A stretch of 58,054 bases of DNA from REEB85 sp018971455 (GCA_028871195.1 JAGWNT010000010.1:1-58054); one strand, 5' to 3'; counted from the stretch's first letter, positions 26,559 to 35,006 are shown. The notes: generated by a model not told the origin, from the sequence alone. Numbers and translations: made by a program.

Positions 26559-26572
26559 TTTGATCGTTCATT

Positions 26573-26596
26573 TTCGTGAAATAACTATTTCACGAA
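26573..26596 (+). promoter_or_regulatory. Perfect 24-bp palindrome upstream of the peroxiredoxin gene
   Basis: TTCGTGAAATA at 26573-26583 and TATTTCACGAA at 26586-26596 are perfect inverted arms separated by two bases, in a strikingly AT-rich island between the Rrf2 stop and the peroxiredoxin start at 26682. Its 20-bp core, CGTGAA-N8-TTCACG at 26575-26594, agrees in 15 of 20 positions with a site upstream of cysI at 27643-27662. This is a convincing dimeric operator. Confidence 0.8.
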
Positions 26597-26681
26597 TTAT
26601 TTTTGTATCTCCTTGAGCCGGGCGAAACCGCGCATCATACTGCGCACGGCCACCCCGCGGGCCGCACAGAGGAGATCGATC

Positions 26682-27323
26682 ATGAGCATCCAGCTTGGGC
26701 AGATCGCGCCCGATTTCGAACAGGACAGCAGCCTCGGCCGCATCCGCTTCCATGAATGGCTCGGCACATCGTGGGGCATCCTGTTCAGCCACCCGAAGGA
26801 TTACACGCCGGTCTGCACCACCGAGCTGGCCGAGGTGGCGCGGCTGACGCCGGAGTGGGAAAAGCGCAACGTGAAAGTGATCGGCCTGTCGGTCGATGCG
26901 CTGGACCGTCACCATGGCTGGGAGAAGGATATCGAGGAAACCCAGGGCCAGAAGGTCAATTTCCCGATCCTGGCGGATGCCGACCGCACGGTGTCCAATC
27001 TCTACGGCATGGTGCATCCCGAGGCCGACCCGACCATCACGGTGCGCAGCGTCTTCATCATCGATCCCAACAGGAAGGTGCGGCTGATCCTGACCTATCC
27101 GCCCAGCACCGGACGCAATTTCGACGAGGTTCTGCGCGTCGTCGACAGCCTGCAACTGACCGACGCCTTCAAGGTGGCCACCCCGGTGAACTGGACGGAC
27201 GGCAAGCCGGTGATCATCGTGCCGAGCCTGTCCGACGAGGACGCCAAACAGCGCTTCCCCGGCGGGTGGAAGACGCTGAAGCCCTATCTGCGCATCGTCG
27301 AGCAGCCGAAGCTGCCGCGCTGA
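26682..27323 (+). CDS. Peroxiredoxin, 1-Cys (Prx6) type
   Basis: A thiol peroxidase of 213 residues. The peroxidatic Cys is in DYTPVCTTELAEV, and the active-site Arg lies in ADRTVSNLYGM. It is the only cysteine in the protein, so this is a 1-Cys enzyme needing an external thiol such as glutathione. The long C-terminal domain (after about residue 160) is the Prx6 dimerisation arm. The ATG at 26682 follows an AGAGGAGA ribosome-binding site. It is preceded by a palindromic operator also found before cysI and followed by a strong terminator. Confidence 0.93.
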   Translation: MSIQLGQIAPDFEQDSSLGRIRFHEWLGTSWGILFSHPKDYTPVCTTELAEVARLTPEWEKRNVKVIGLSVDALDRHHGWEKDIEETQGQKVNFPILADADRTVSNLYGMVHPEADPTITVRSVFIIDPNRKVRLILTYPPSTGRNFDEVLRVVDSLQLTDAFKVATPVNWTDGKPVIIVPSLSDEDAKQRFPGGWKTLKPYLRIVEQPKLPR

Positions 27324-27337
27324 GGGGATTGCCGGCC

Positions 27338-27373
27338 AAAGGCGCCGTCGCCGCGAGGCGACGGCGCCTTTTT
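27338..27373 (+). terminator. Rho-independent terminator, probably bidirectional
   Basis: A perfect 15-bp stem (27338-27352 with 27357-27371) around the tetraloop GCGA ends in a run of five T. It starts 14 bases after the peroxiredoxin stop. On the other strand the stem is flanked by AAA, giving a shorter T-run, so it may also stop the minus-strand gene ending at 27378. Confidence 0.93.
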
Positions 27374-27377
27374 CGTT

Positions 27378-27641
27378 TCAGATGATCCCGGCCAGCACGG
27401 CCAGCGTGGTGAGCAGGATGGCCGCCGTGATCCACGCCACCTCGCGCGGGCACAGGCCCAGCTCCGCTCCTCCCAGCTCAGCCGCGCCCAACCCGGCGCT
27501 GTCCGGCTCGGCGCTGTCAGGCATGGCGTCGGGCAGGCAGGAGCCGCCCTGGGGGAGCAAGGCCTGGGGGCGGAAGGCCTGGGGGCGCGAGCCCTGGAAG
27601 GAGGTGGCGGCTTCGGCGCGCGGCGGGTGATAAGCTGTCAT
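27378..27641 (-). CDS. Possible small tail-anchored membrane protein, 87 residues
   Basis: I recognise no family. The frame encodes a Pro/Gln- and Ala/Gly-rich N-terminal part with short internal repeats (PQAFRPQALLPQG, GAAELGGAELG) and then a clear hydrophobic segment, VAWITAAILLTTLAVLAGII, at the very C-terminus. The ATG at 27641 has AAGGAAT upstream within the cysI operator region, and the stop is four bases from a strong terminator; both suit a real gene divergent from cysI. The low-complexity repeats could also make it a fortuitous GC-rich frame. Confidence 0.42.
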   Translation of the reverse strand: MTAYHPPRAEAATSFQGSRPQAFRPQALLPQGGSCLPDAMPDSAEPDSAGLGAAELGGAELGLCPREVAWITAAILLTTLAVLAGII

Positions 27642-27642
27642 C

Positions 27643-27662
27643 CGTGAATTCCTTATTCCACG
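27643..27662 (+). promoter_or_regulatory. Palindromic operator upstream of cysI, same type as the peroxiredoxin site
   Basis: CGTGAATTCCTTATTCCACG at 27643-27662 matches the 20-bp core of the peroxiredoxin operator in 15 of 20 positions, including all six outer bases on each side except one. It lies 64 bases before the cysI start codon. A second small inverted pair, TTCACA and TGTGAA at 27677-27695, follows. One regulator probably binds here and upstream of the peroxiredoxin; the nearby Rrf2 protein is the natural candidate. Confidence 0.72.
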
Positions 27663-27726
27663 TTTGACAAATGGTATTCACAAAGCCAATGTGAAAGCAA
27701 GATGTGAATTAGGCCCGGAGCCACCC

Positions 27727-29430
27727 ATGCCGCCACAGGATGCCTTCACCCAAGCCGTCGCGCCCGCGCTCTCCGGGGTCGAGCATCTCAAGGCGCGCAG
27801 CCGGCTGCTGCGCGGCCGGCTCGCCGAGGAGCTGGCCGAGGGCGGCAGCCAGGTCAGCGAGGACGGCTACAACCTTTTGAAATTCCATGGAAGTTACGAG
27901 CAGCACGACCGCGACACGGCGACCGCGCTGAAGCAGCGCGGGCTGGAGAAGGATTTCTCCTTCATGGTGCGCGTGCGCATGCCGGGCGGGCGGCTGACCG
28001 CGGCGCAATACCTGGCGCTGGACGAGCTGGCCGACCGCCACGGCAATGCCACGCTGCGCATCACCACCCGCCAGGGCATCCAGTTTCACGGCGTCGTGAA
28101 GGATGATCTCAAACCCACGATCGCGGCCATCAACGAGACTCTTCTCACAACCATGGCCGCGTGCGGCGACGTGGCGCGCAACGTCATGTGCTCGCCGACG
28201 CCGATCCGCGACGGCGTCCGCGCCCGGCTCGACGCCGATGCGGCGCGGCTCAGCGCCGCCCTGCTGCCGCAGAGCCGCGCCTACCACCAGATCTTCCTCG
28301 GCGATGAGGCGGCCGACGGCAGCGACGAGAGCGAGCCGCTCTATGGCGCGACCTATCTGCCGCGCAAGTTCAAGATCGCGCTGACCATTCCCGAGGACAA
28401 CACCGTCGATGTGCTGACCAACGATCTCGGCCTGATCGCCATCTTCGAGGGCGAGCGGCTGGTCGGCTACAACGTCGCCGTCGGCGGCGGGCTCGGCATG
28501 ACGCACAACAAGGCGGGCACCTATCCCCGCCTGGCCAGCCTGGTCGGCTCGGTCGGGCCGGACGATCTGCTGGCGGTCGCGCGGGCGGTGATCGGCGTGC
28601 ATCGCGACCACGGCAATCGCGCGGACCGCAAGCGGGCGCGGCTGAAATACGTGGTGGACGATATGGGGGTGGAGTGGGTGCGCGCGGAAATCGGCCGGCA
28701 GGGCGCGCCGCTCAGCCCGCTGCTGCCGATGGGTGAATTCGCGGTGCCCGACCTGCTCGGCTGGCACGCGCAGGGCGATGGGCGGTTCTGGCTCGGCGTG
28801 CCGGTGGCCGCCGGCCGCATCACCGGCCCCGTGCGCCGCGCGCTGCGCGAGGCGGTGGCGCGCTTCGGCGCCGACCCGGTGATGACGCCGCAGCAGGACG
28901 TCCTGCTGACCAACCTCGCGGCGGCCGATCGCGCACCGGTCGAGGCGCTGCTGCGGGCGCATGGCGTGGACCTGGCCGAGGCGCTGACCCCCTTCGCGCG
29001 CTGGGCGCTCGCCTGCCCGGCGCTGCCGACCTGCGGCCTGGCGCTGACCGAGGCCGAGCGCGTGCAAGGCCCCATCGTCGCCAGCATCGAGGCCGTGCTG
29101 CGCCGACTCGGCCTCGCGGAGGAGCGCATCAGCCTGCGCATCACCGGCTGCCCGAATGGCTGCGCGCGCAGCTATGCCGGCGATATCGGCCTGGTCGGGC
29201 GGGTGCCGGGCGCCTATGCGCTCTATCTGGGCGGGGATTTCGCCGGCACCCGGCTCTCCTTCAAGCTGTTCGAGCGGGTGCGCCAAGCCGATCTGGCGGC
29301 GACTCTCGCGCCGATTCTGGCCGATTTCGCGGCGGGCCGGCAGGAGGGCGAGGAGTTCGGCGCCTTCTGCACGCGGCGCGGGCCGGCGGCGCTGGCCGAG
29401 CTTGTCAGCGCCGCGGCCCGATCCGGATAA
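27727..29430 (+). CDS. cysI: Assimilatory sulfite reductase hemoprotein subunit (nitrite/sulfite reductase family)
   Basis: A sirohaem/[4Fe-4S] enzyme of 567 residues reducing sulfite to sulfide. The four cluster cysteines appear as CPALPTC (about residue 430) and CPNGC (about 475) at the spacing usual for CysI. Sirohaem-binding basic residues are in RITTRQGIQFHGV, ARNVMCSPTP and LPRKFKIAL. I used the ATG at 27727 with GGAG seven bases upstream; a start further upstream would place coding sequence over the operator region. No cysJ flavoprotein follows, so the electron donor (CysJ or ferredoxin) is encoded elsewhere. Sulfide made here would feed CysK, encoded nearby. Confidence 0.9.
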   Translation: MPPQDAFTQAVAPALSGVEHLKARSRLLRGRLAEELAEGGSQVSEDGYNLLKFHGSYEQHDRDTATALKQRGLEKDFSFMVRVRMPGGRLTAAQYLALDELADRHGNATLRITTRQGIQFHGVVKDDLKPTIAAINETLLTTMAACGDVARNVMCSPTPIRDGVRARLDADAARLSAALLPQSRAYHQIFLGDEAADGSDESEPLYGATYLPRKFKIALTIPEDNTVDVLTNDLGLIAIFEGERLVGYNVAVGGGLGMTHNKAGTYPRLASLVGSVGPDDLLAVARAVIGVHRDHGNRADRKRARLKYVVDDMGVEWVRAEIGRQGAPLSPLLPMGEFAVPDLLGWHAQGDGRFWLGVPVAAGRITGPVRRALREAVARFGADPVMTPQQDVLLTNLAAADRAPVEALLRAHGVDLAEALTPFARWALACPALPTCGLALTEAERVQGPIVASIEAVLRRLGLAEERISLRITGCPNGCARSYAGDIGLVGRVPGAYALYLGGDFAGTRLSFKLFERVRQADLAATLAPILADFAAGRQEGEEFGAFCTRRGPAALAELVSAAARSG

Positions 29431-29434
29431 GCGG

Positions 29435-29461
29435 CCCGCCCTGTCGGTGGCGCAGGGCGGG
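29435..29461 (+). terminator. Hairpin after cysI, probable terminator
   Basis: CCCGCCCTG at 29435-29443 and CAGGGCGGG at 29453-29461 pair perfectly around a 9-base loop, starting four bases after the cysI stop. Only a short TT follows, so termination may be weak or Rho-assisted. It separates cysI from the Pho box that begins four bases later. Confidence 0.55.
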
Positions 29462-29464
29462 TTG

Positions 29465-29493
29465 GTGTCATCGAAGCTTCATCAAACTGCAAT
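29465..29493 (+). promoter_or_regulatory. Pho box upstream of pstS
   Basis: Three 7-base elements repeat with the exact 11-base period of a Pho box: GTGTCAT (29465), GCTTCAT (29476) and CTGCAAT (29487), each related to the CTGTCAT consensus and separated by AT-rich or mixed 4-base spacers. It lies 114 bases before the pstS ATG. PhoB, encoded as the last gene of this operon, should bind here under phosphate limitation. Confidence 0.82.
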
Positions 29494-29606
29494 CGGGCCG
29501 TCGCCAAGCCTGCGTAGGTTCCGCCGCGTTCGCGAAGAACGGCGGGACGGATAGCCCCTCCCGCCAATGCCCGGCCGCCGCCCCGCGCGTGGCCCAAGGA
29601 GGGATC

Positions 29607-30653
29607 ATGAAGTTTTCCAGCACGGCGCTGGCCATTGCCATGGCCGGCCTCGCCGCCGCCGCCCCGATCGCGGCGCACGCCCAGCAGCAGATCACCGGCG
29701 CCGGCTCGACCTTCGGCGCGCCGATCTACGGCAAGTGGGGCGACGCCGCGAAGGGCACGCTCGGCATCGCGCTGAACTACCAGGCCATCGGCTCGGGCGC
29801 CGGGCAGAACCTGATCTTCAACCGCACGGTCGATTTCGGCGCCTCCGACGCGCCGGTGCCGCATGACAAGCTGGTCTCGAACCACCTGGTGCAGTTCCCC
29901 ACGGTGATGGGCGCGGTCGACATGATCGTGAACGTGCCGGGCGTGAAGACCGACGAGATGAAGTTGACCGGCGAAGTGGTCGCCGACATCTATCTCGGCA
30001 AGATCACCAAGTGGAACGACAAGCAGATCGCCGCCCTGAACCCCGGCCTGAAGCTGCCGGCGATCGCCATCGCGCCGGTCTATCGCGCCGACGGTTCGGG
30101 CACGACCTTCGTGTTCACCGACTATCTCTCGATGCTGAGCCCGGCGTGGAAGAGCCAGGTCGGATCCAACACCTCGGTCAAGTGGCCGGCGGGTAGCGGC
30201 GCGAAGGGCAGCGACGGCGTGTCCGGCACGGTGCACAACATCCGCGGCGGCATCGGCTACGTCGAGAGCGCCTATGCGACGGAGAACAAGCTGGTCACCA
30301 CCCAGATGCGCAACAAGGCCGGCAAGTGGGTGAAGCCGACCATGGAGACCTTCCTCGCCGCGGCGTCCAACGCCAACTGGGGCGCGGTGCAGGATTTCGC
30401 CGTGGACCTGAACAACGAGCCGGGCGATGCGAGCTGGCCGATCCTGTCGGCCACCTTCATCCTGCTGCCGACCAACCCGACCAATGCGAGCCAGAGCCTG
30501 GCGGTGATGAAGTTCTTCGACTGGGGTTTCGGCAAGGGCGACAAGCTGGCCCAGGACCTGCAGTACATCGTGCTGCCCCAGGCCGTGAAGGACACCGTGC
30601 GCAAGGCCTGGACGGCCCAGGTGAAGTCGGGCGGCGCGTCGGTCTATAAGTAG
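29607..30653 (+). CDS. pstS: Phosphate ABC transporter, periplasmic phosphate-binding protein
   Basis: A secreted protein of 348 residues. A Sec signal peptide (residues 1-24, ending AAHAQ) leads to QITGAGSTFGAPIYGKW, the standard PstS N-terminus that binds phosphate through backbone and Ser/Thr groups. YRADGSGTTFVFTDYL and GSDGVSGTVHN supply further anion contacts. It delivers phosphate to PstCA. The start has a strong AAGGAGG ribosome-binding site. The first gene of the Pho-box-controlled operon; a stable palindrome lies between it and pstC. Confidence 0.96.
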   Translation: MKFSSTALAIAMAGLAAAAPIAAHAQQQITGAGSTFGAPIYGKWGDAAKGTLGIALNYQAIGSGAGQNLIFNRTVDFGASDAPVPHDKLVSNHLVQFPTVMGAVDMIVNVPGVKTDEMKLTGEVVADIYLGKITKWNDKQIAALNPGLKLPAIAIAPVYRADGSGTTFVFTDYLSMLSPAWKSQVGSNTSVKWPAGSGAKGSDGVSGTVHNIRGGIGYVESAYATENKLVTTQMRNKAGKWVKPTMETFLAAASNANWGAVQDFAVDLNNEPGDASWPILSATFILLPTNPTNASQSLAVMKFFDWGFGKGDKLAQDLQYIVLPQAVKDTVRKAWTAQVKSGGASVYK

Positions 30654-30668
30654 GCCGCGCCCATCGAA

Positions 30669-30700
30669 CGGCATCCGGGCGGCGCGCCGCCCGGATGCCG
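30669..30700 (+). promoter_or_regulatory. 32-base perfect palindrome between pstS and pstC
   Basis: CGGCATCCGGGCGGCG at 30669-30684 is followed directly by its reverse complement to 30700, giving a 16-bp GC-rich arm that will fold as a very stable RNA stem-loop. No T-run follows. In position it matches stem-loops that protect the upstream mRNA of a binding-protein gene and reduce read-through to permease genes, so it likely makes PstS more abundant than PstCAB. Confidence 0.75.
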
Positions 30701-30722
30701 GCTTCGTCTGAAAGGACCCGCC

Positions 30723-31679
30723 GTGAGGCAGACCGTAAGCCCAACCCGTTCGCGCCCACAGGCCGGCCGCTCGGCCGATTTCGTGTTCGCGGCCATGGCC
30801 TGGAGCTGCGGGCTTTTCACCCTGTTGCTGCTCGGCGCCATCATCGTGACCTTGCTGGCCGGCGGGCTGCCGGCCTTCCGCGCCTTCGGGGCCGGCTTCG
30901 TGGTCTCCGGCGACTGGGACCCGGTGAAGCAGATCTTCGGCGCGCTGGTGCCGATCATCGGCACGCTGGCAACCTCCGCCCTGGCGCTGATCATGGCCGT
31001 TCCCCTGGCCTTCGGCATCGCCATCTACCTCACCGAACTGGCGCCGCTGTGGCTGCGCCGGCCGGTCGGCATGGCCATCGAGCTGCTGGCAGCCGTGCCG
31101 TCGATCATCTACGGCATGTGGGGTTTCTTCGTCATCGTGCCGATCATCGGCCAGACCGTGCAGCCTTGGATCACCGATAATTTCGGCGACCTGCCACTGA
31201 TCGGCGCGCTGTTCCAGGGTCCGCCCTTCGGCACCGGCATCTTCACCGCCGCCCTGGTGCTGGCGGTCATGGTCATCCCGTTCATCGCCGCCACCATGCG
31301 CGATGTGTTCCTCACCGTTCCCGCCGTGTTCAAGGAATCGGCCTTCGGGCTGGGCTGCACGACGTGGGAGGTGATCCGCTCCATCGTGCTGCCGTACACG
31401 CGCGCCTCGGTGGTGGGCGGCATCATGCTCGGGCTCGGGCGGGCGCTGGGCGAGACGATGGCGGTGACGTTCGTCATCGGCAACACCAACCGCATTCCCA
31501 CCAGCCTGTTCGCCGCCGGCAACACCATCTCCTCGCTGATTGCGCTCGAATTTCCCGAAAGCCCGGCCGGCAGCCTGAAGCTCTCCTCGCTGCTGGCGCT
31601 CGGGCTCATCCTGTTCGTCATCTCCTTCGTCGTGCTCGCCGCCTCGCGGCTGCTGCTGCGGCCCAAGGCGATGGCGTGA
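30723..31679 (+). CDS. pstC: Phosphate ABC transporter, permease subunit PstC
   Basis: An inner-membrane permease of 318 residues with six main hydrophobic segments. The ATPase-contact (EAA) loop is FKESAFGLGCTTWEVIRSIV, and GRALGETMAVTFVIGN follows as in other PstC proteins. The start is GTG at 30723, with GAAAGGA eight bases upstream; no ATG fits the family N-terminus. With PstA it forms the phosphate channel driven by PstB. Confidence 0.94.
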   Translation: MRQTVSPTRSRPQAGRSADFVFAAMAWSCGLFTLLLLGAIIVTLLAGGLPAFRAFGAGFVVSGDWDPVKQIFGALVPIIGTLATSALALIMAVPLAFGIAIYLTELAPLWLRRPVGMAIELLAAVPSIIYGMWGFFVIVPIIGQTVQPWITDNFGDLPLIGALFQGPPFGTGIFTAALVLAVMVIPFIAATMRDVFLTVPAVFKESAFGLGCTTWEVIRSIVLPYTRASVVGGIMLGLGRALGETMAVTFVIGNTNRIPTSLFAAGNTISSLIALEFPESPAGSLKLSSLLALGLILFVISFVVLAASRLLLRPKAMA

Positions 31680-31689
31680 GACCGCCGCG

Positions 31690-32571
31690 ATGAGCCCCAC
31701 CCTCGCCTTCCCGGCCCCCCGCGACGCGGCCATCGCGGCCGCGCTGGGCCGGCGCCGCAAGCGGGCCAGCCTGGCGGTGCAGGCGGCCTGCATGCTCGCC
31801 ACGCTGATCGGGCTGCTGTTCCTGGCCTCCATTCTCGCCACCCTGCTGTGGCGCGGGCTGGGCGGCATCAGCCTGGGCCTGTTCACCCACATGACCAAGC
31901 CGCCGGGGTCCGGCGGCGGGCTTCTGAACGCCATCGTGGGCTCGCTGATCCAGACCGCCCTCGGCGCCCTGATCGGCACGCCGGTCGGCATCCTGGTCGG
32001 CACGTTCCTGTCGGAATATGCCCGCGGCACGGCGATCGGCGGCGCCGTGCGGTTCGTCTCCGACATTCTTCTCTCCGCGCCCTCGATCCTGATCGGCCTG
32101 TTCATCTACCGGCTCTTCGTCGCCCCGTTCGGCGGATTTTCGGGTTTCGCCGGATCACTGGCGCTGGCGGTGATCGTGATTCCCGTCGTCGTGCGCACCA
32201 CCGAGGACATGCTGCTGCTGGTGCCGGTGTCGCTGCGCGAGGCGGCGGTGGCGCTGGGCGCGCCGAAATGGAAGAGCATCGTGCAGATCTGCTATCCGGC
32301 GGCGCGCGACGGCATCGCCACCGGCGTGCTGCTGGCCGTGGCGCGGGTGGCCGGCGAGACGGCGCCGCTGCTGTTCACCAGCCTCGGCAACCTCAACTGG
32401 TCGGTCGATCTGACCCGCCCGATGCCTAGCCTTCCGGTGACCATCTACCAATATGCGGGATCGGCCTTCCAGGACTGGGTCCAGCTCGCCTGGACCGGCG
32501 CGCTGCTGATCACCGCCGGCGTGCTGGCGCTCAACATCGTGGCGCGCATCGCCTTGCGCAAACGGGCCTAG
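31690..32571 (+). CDS. pstA: Phosphate ABC transporter, permease subunit PstA
   Basis: A 293-residue permease partner of PstC, starting with ATG 10 bases after the pstC stop. Family motifs include LLNAIVGSLIQTALGALIGTP (first transmembrane pair), the EAA loop LREAAVALGAPKWKSIVQI, and ARVAGETAPLLFTSLG. The end ARIALRKRA is the usual short cytoplasmic tail. Confidence 0.94.
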   Translation: MSPTLAFPAPRDAAIAAALGRRRKRASLAVQAACMLATLIGLLFLASILATLLWRGLGGISLGLFTHMTKPPGSGGGLLNAIVGSLIQTALGALIGTPVGILVGTFLSEYARGTAIGGAVRFVSDILLSAPSILIGLFIYRLFVAPFGGFSGFAGSLALAVIVIPVVVRTTEDMLLLVPVSLREAAVALGAPKWKSIVQICYPAARDGIATGVLLAVARVAGETAPLLFTSLGNLNWSVDLTRPMPSLPVTIYQYAGSAFQDWVQLAWTGALLITAGVLALNIVARIALRKRA

Positions 32572-32665
32572 AGCATGCCCGCGACACCAGGACATCCCCC
32601 CTTGCCGGCACGGACCCGCCGCGTGGCTCCCGGGCCGACATCGCCCCAGATCGGATGCTGACCCC

Positions 32666-33499
32666 ATGCAGGATCTTTCGATGAGCACGAGCATTGCCGA
32701 GCCGGGGGCGGGCCACGCCGCGGCGCCTGACGCGGCGGGCACCGCCACGCCGCGGCTGTCGATCCGCAACCTCGATTTCTACTACGGCGCCAACCGGGCG
32801 TTGAAATCGGTCTTCCTCAATCTTCCCGATCGCACCGTGACCGGCATGATCGGCCCCTCCGGTTGCGGGAAATCCACCCTGCTGCGCTGCATGAACCGGA
32901 TGTACGATCTCTACCCCGGGCAGCGCGCCACCGGCGAGATCCTGCTCGACGGCAGCGACATCCTGTCGCCTGGCATCGATCTCAATCACCTGCGCAGCCG
33001 GATCGGCATGGTGTTCCAGAAGCCGACGCCGTTTCCGATGTCGATCCGCGACAACATCGCGTTCGGGGTCAAGCTGCATGAGCGGCTGTCCAAGGGCGAC
33101 ATGGATGAGCGCATCGAGTGGTCGCTGACACGCGCCGCCCTGTGGGACGAGGTGAAGGACCGGCTGGGGTCGCTCGCGACCGGGCTGTCCGGCGGGCAGC
33201 AGCAGCGCCTGTGCATCGCGCGCAGCATTGCCGTGCGGCCGGACGTGCTGCTGCTCGACGAGCCGACCAGCGCGCTCGACCCCATCAGCACGCTCAAGAT
33301 CGAGGAATTGATCGACGAGCTGAAGCAGGATTTCACCATCGCCATCGTCACCCACAACATGCAGCAGGCGGCCCGCTGTGCCGACCAGGTGGCGTTCTTC
33401 TATCTCGGCGAGATGGTCGAGGTCGGGCCCGCCACGCAGATGTTCACCGCCCCGACCGAGCGCCGCACGCAGGACTACATCACCGGCCGGTTCGGCTGA
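32666..33499 (+). CDS. pstB: Phosphate ABC transporter, ATP-binding protein
   Basis: A cytoplasmic ATPase of 277 residues (272 if the ATG at 32681 is used; neither has a strong ribosome-binding site). Walker A is GPSGCGKSTLL (about residue 70), the signature LSGGQQQRLCIARS, Walker B LLLDEPTSALDP, and the switch His in AIVTHNMQQA. It powers phosphate import through PstCA. The 94-base gap after pstA is larger than elsewhere in the operon and could hold an internal promoter, though none is clear. Confidence 0.95.
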   Translation: MQDLSMSTSIAEPGAGHAAAPDAAGTATPRLSIRNLDFYYGANRALKSVFLNLPDRTVTGMIGPSGCGKSTLLRCMNRMYDLYPGQRATGEILLDGSDILSPGIDLNHLRSRIGMVFQKPTPFPMSIRDNIAFGVKLHERLSKGDMDERIEWSLTRAALWDEVKDRLGSLATGLSGGQQQRLCIARSIAVRPDVLLLDEPTSALDPISTLKIEELIDELKQDFTIAIVTHNMQQAARCADQVAFFYLGEMVEVGPATQMFTAPTERRTQDYITGRFG

Positions 33500-33513
33500 G
33501 AAGGATTTGCCGC

Positions 33514-34233
33514 ATGCCTGAGAACGCCGAGCACATTGTCAAGAGCTTCGAGCAGGAGCTCAAGCGCCTGCGCGTGCTGATCACCGAAATGGGCGGCATG
33601 GTGGAGAGCCAGGTCGCAATGGCCAGCCGGGCGATGATCGAAAAGGACGCGGCGCTGGCCAGTCGCACCGTGGAGTTCGACCCCAAGGTCGATGCGATGG
33701 AGCGCGAGGTCGAGCAGTACGTCATCCGCCTGCTGGCGCTGCGCCAGCCCATGGCGCAGGATCTTCGCGTCATCGTCGCCTCCCTCAAGATCACCGGCGA
33801 TCTCGAGCGGATCGGCGATTACGCGGCCAATGTCGCCAAGCGCAGCCTGGTGCTCGACCAGTTCAGCCTGCCCTACACGCTGACCGGCCTCGCCCACATG
33901 TCCGAGCTGGTGCAGGAGAATCTCAAGCGGGTCATCGACGCCTTCGGCGAGGACGATACCGAAAAGGCGTTGCACGTCTGGCGCAGCGACGAGGTGATCG
34001 ACCAGATCTACAACGCGCTGTTCCGCGAGCTGATCACCTACATGATGGAGGATCCGCGCAACATCACGCCCTGCACGCATCTTCTGTTCATCGCCAAGAA
34101 CCTCGAGCGCATCGGCGATCACGCCACCAATATCGCCGAGACGGTCTATTACGCCGTCACCGGCCAGCCGCTCAGCGATGCGCGCCCCAAGGGGGATACC
34201 TCGGCCTATGCCGTCGTCCGTCCGCCCGCCTGA
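33514..34233 (+). CDS. phoU: Phosphate signalling protein PhoU
   Basis: A 239-residue all-helical protein made of two three-helix repeats. The metal-binding motifs are E-X3-D-like segments: DLERIGDYAANVAKR in repeat one and NLERIGDHATNIAE in repeat two. PhoU links PstB to the PhoR kinase and limits phosphate uptake. AAGGA precedes the ATG at 33514, which starts 14 bases after pstB. Confidence 0.95.
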   Translation: MPENAEHIVKSFEQELKRLRVLITEMGGMVESQVAMASRAMIEKDAALASRTVEFDPKVDAMEREVEQYVIRLLALRQPMAQDLRVIVASLKITGDLERIGDYAANVAKRSLVLDQFSLPYTLTGLAHMSELVQENLKRVIDAFGEDDTEKALHVWRSDEVIDQIYNALFRELITYMMEDPRNITPCTHLLFIAKNLERIGDHATNIAETVYYAVTGQPLSDARPKGDTSAYAVVRPPA

Positions 34234-34279
34234 TGACCCACGCCGCATGAATTTGGCCCGCGACGAAAGGACCGCCTGC

Positions 34280-34996
34280 ATGGCCGATGGCCCGACCTCA
34301 ATGCTTCGTCCCCTGGTGCTGGTTGTCGAGGACGAGCCGGCCCTTGCCACGATGCTGCGCTACAATCTCGAGAAGCAGGGCTATCGGGTGGAGGAGGCCG
34401 CCGACGGGCAGGAGGCGCTGACGCGCATCACCGAGACTCAGCCGGACCTGGTGCTGCTGGACTGGATGCTGCCGGTGATTTCCGGCATCGAGGTGTGCCG
34501 GCAGATCCGCCGCCGGCCGAACACGCGCGAACTGCCGATCATCATGGTCACCGCGCGCACCGAGGACCAGGACGCCGTGCGCGGCCTGAACACCGGGGCC
34601 GACGACTACATCACCAAGCCCTTCAACATGGAGGCGCTGTTCGCCCGCATCCGCGCCCTGCTGCGGCGGACCAGCACGGTGCCGACGAAGGGGCGGCTCG
34701 ATTTCCACGACATCACGCTCGATCTGTCCGCCCACCGGGTGCAGCGCAATGGCCGTGCGGTGCATCTAGGGCCGACCGAGTTCCGCCTGCTCGAGTTCTT
34801 CATGCAGCATCCCCGCCGGGTATTCTCGCGCGAGGAGGTGCTCGATGCCGTATGGGGGCCGGACATCCATGTCGAGCCGCGCACGGTGGATGTGCATATT
34901 CGCCGGCTGCGCAAATCCATCAACGGCGCGGGGGAACTCGACGTCGTGCGAACCGTGCGCGCGGCGGGCTACGCGCTGGACACCGAGCCGGTCTAG
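34280..34996 (+). CDS. phoB: Phosphate regulon response regulator PhoB
   Basis: An OmpR-family regulator of 238 residues. Receiver domain: VVEDEPALATML with the acidic pair, phosphoacceptor Asp in LLDWMLPVISG, Thr/Ser in MVTARTED, Lys in YITKPFNM. The C-terminal winged helix contains HLGPTEFRLLEFFMQHP and VDVHIRRLRKSIN, the residues PhoB uses on Pho boxes. I set the start at the ATG at 34280 where the receiver begins. It ends the pst operon; no phoR kinase gene is in the window. Confidence 0.94.
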   Translation: MADGPTSMLRPLVLVVEDEPALATMLRYNLEKQGYRVEEAADGQEALTRITETQPDLVLLDWMLPVISGIEVCRQIRRRPNTRELPIIMVTARTEDQDAVRGLNTGADDYITKPFNMEALFARIRALLRRTSTVPTKGRLDFHDITLDLSAHRVQRNGRAVHLGPTEFRLLEFFMQHPRRVFSREEVLDAVWGPDIHVEPRTVDVHIRRLRKSINGAGELDVVRTVRAAGYALDTEPV

Positions 34997-35006
34997 GGCA
35001 ACGTCC

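Noticed and set aside
29223..32105. Long minus-strand frame of about 960 codons opposite cysI, pstS, pstC and pstA
   Set aside because: It runs antisense through several real genes and intergenic signals; composition is low-complexity and GC-driven.
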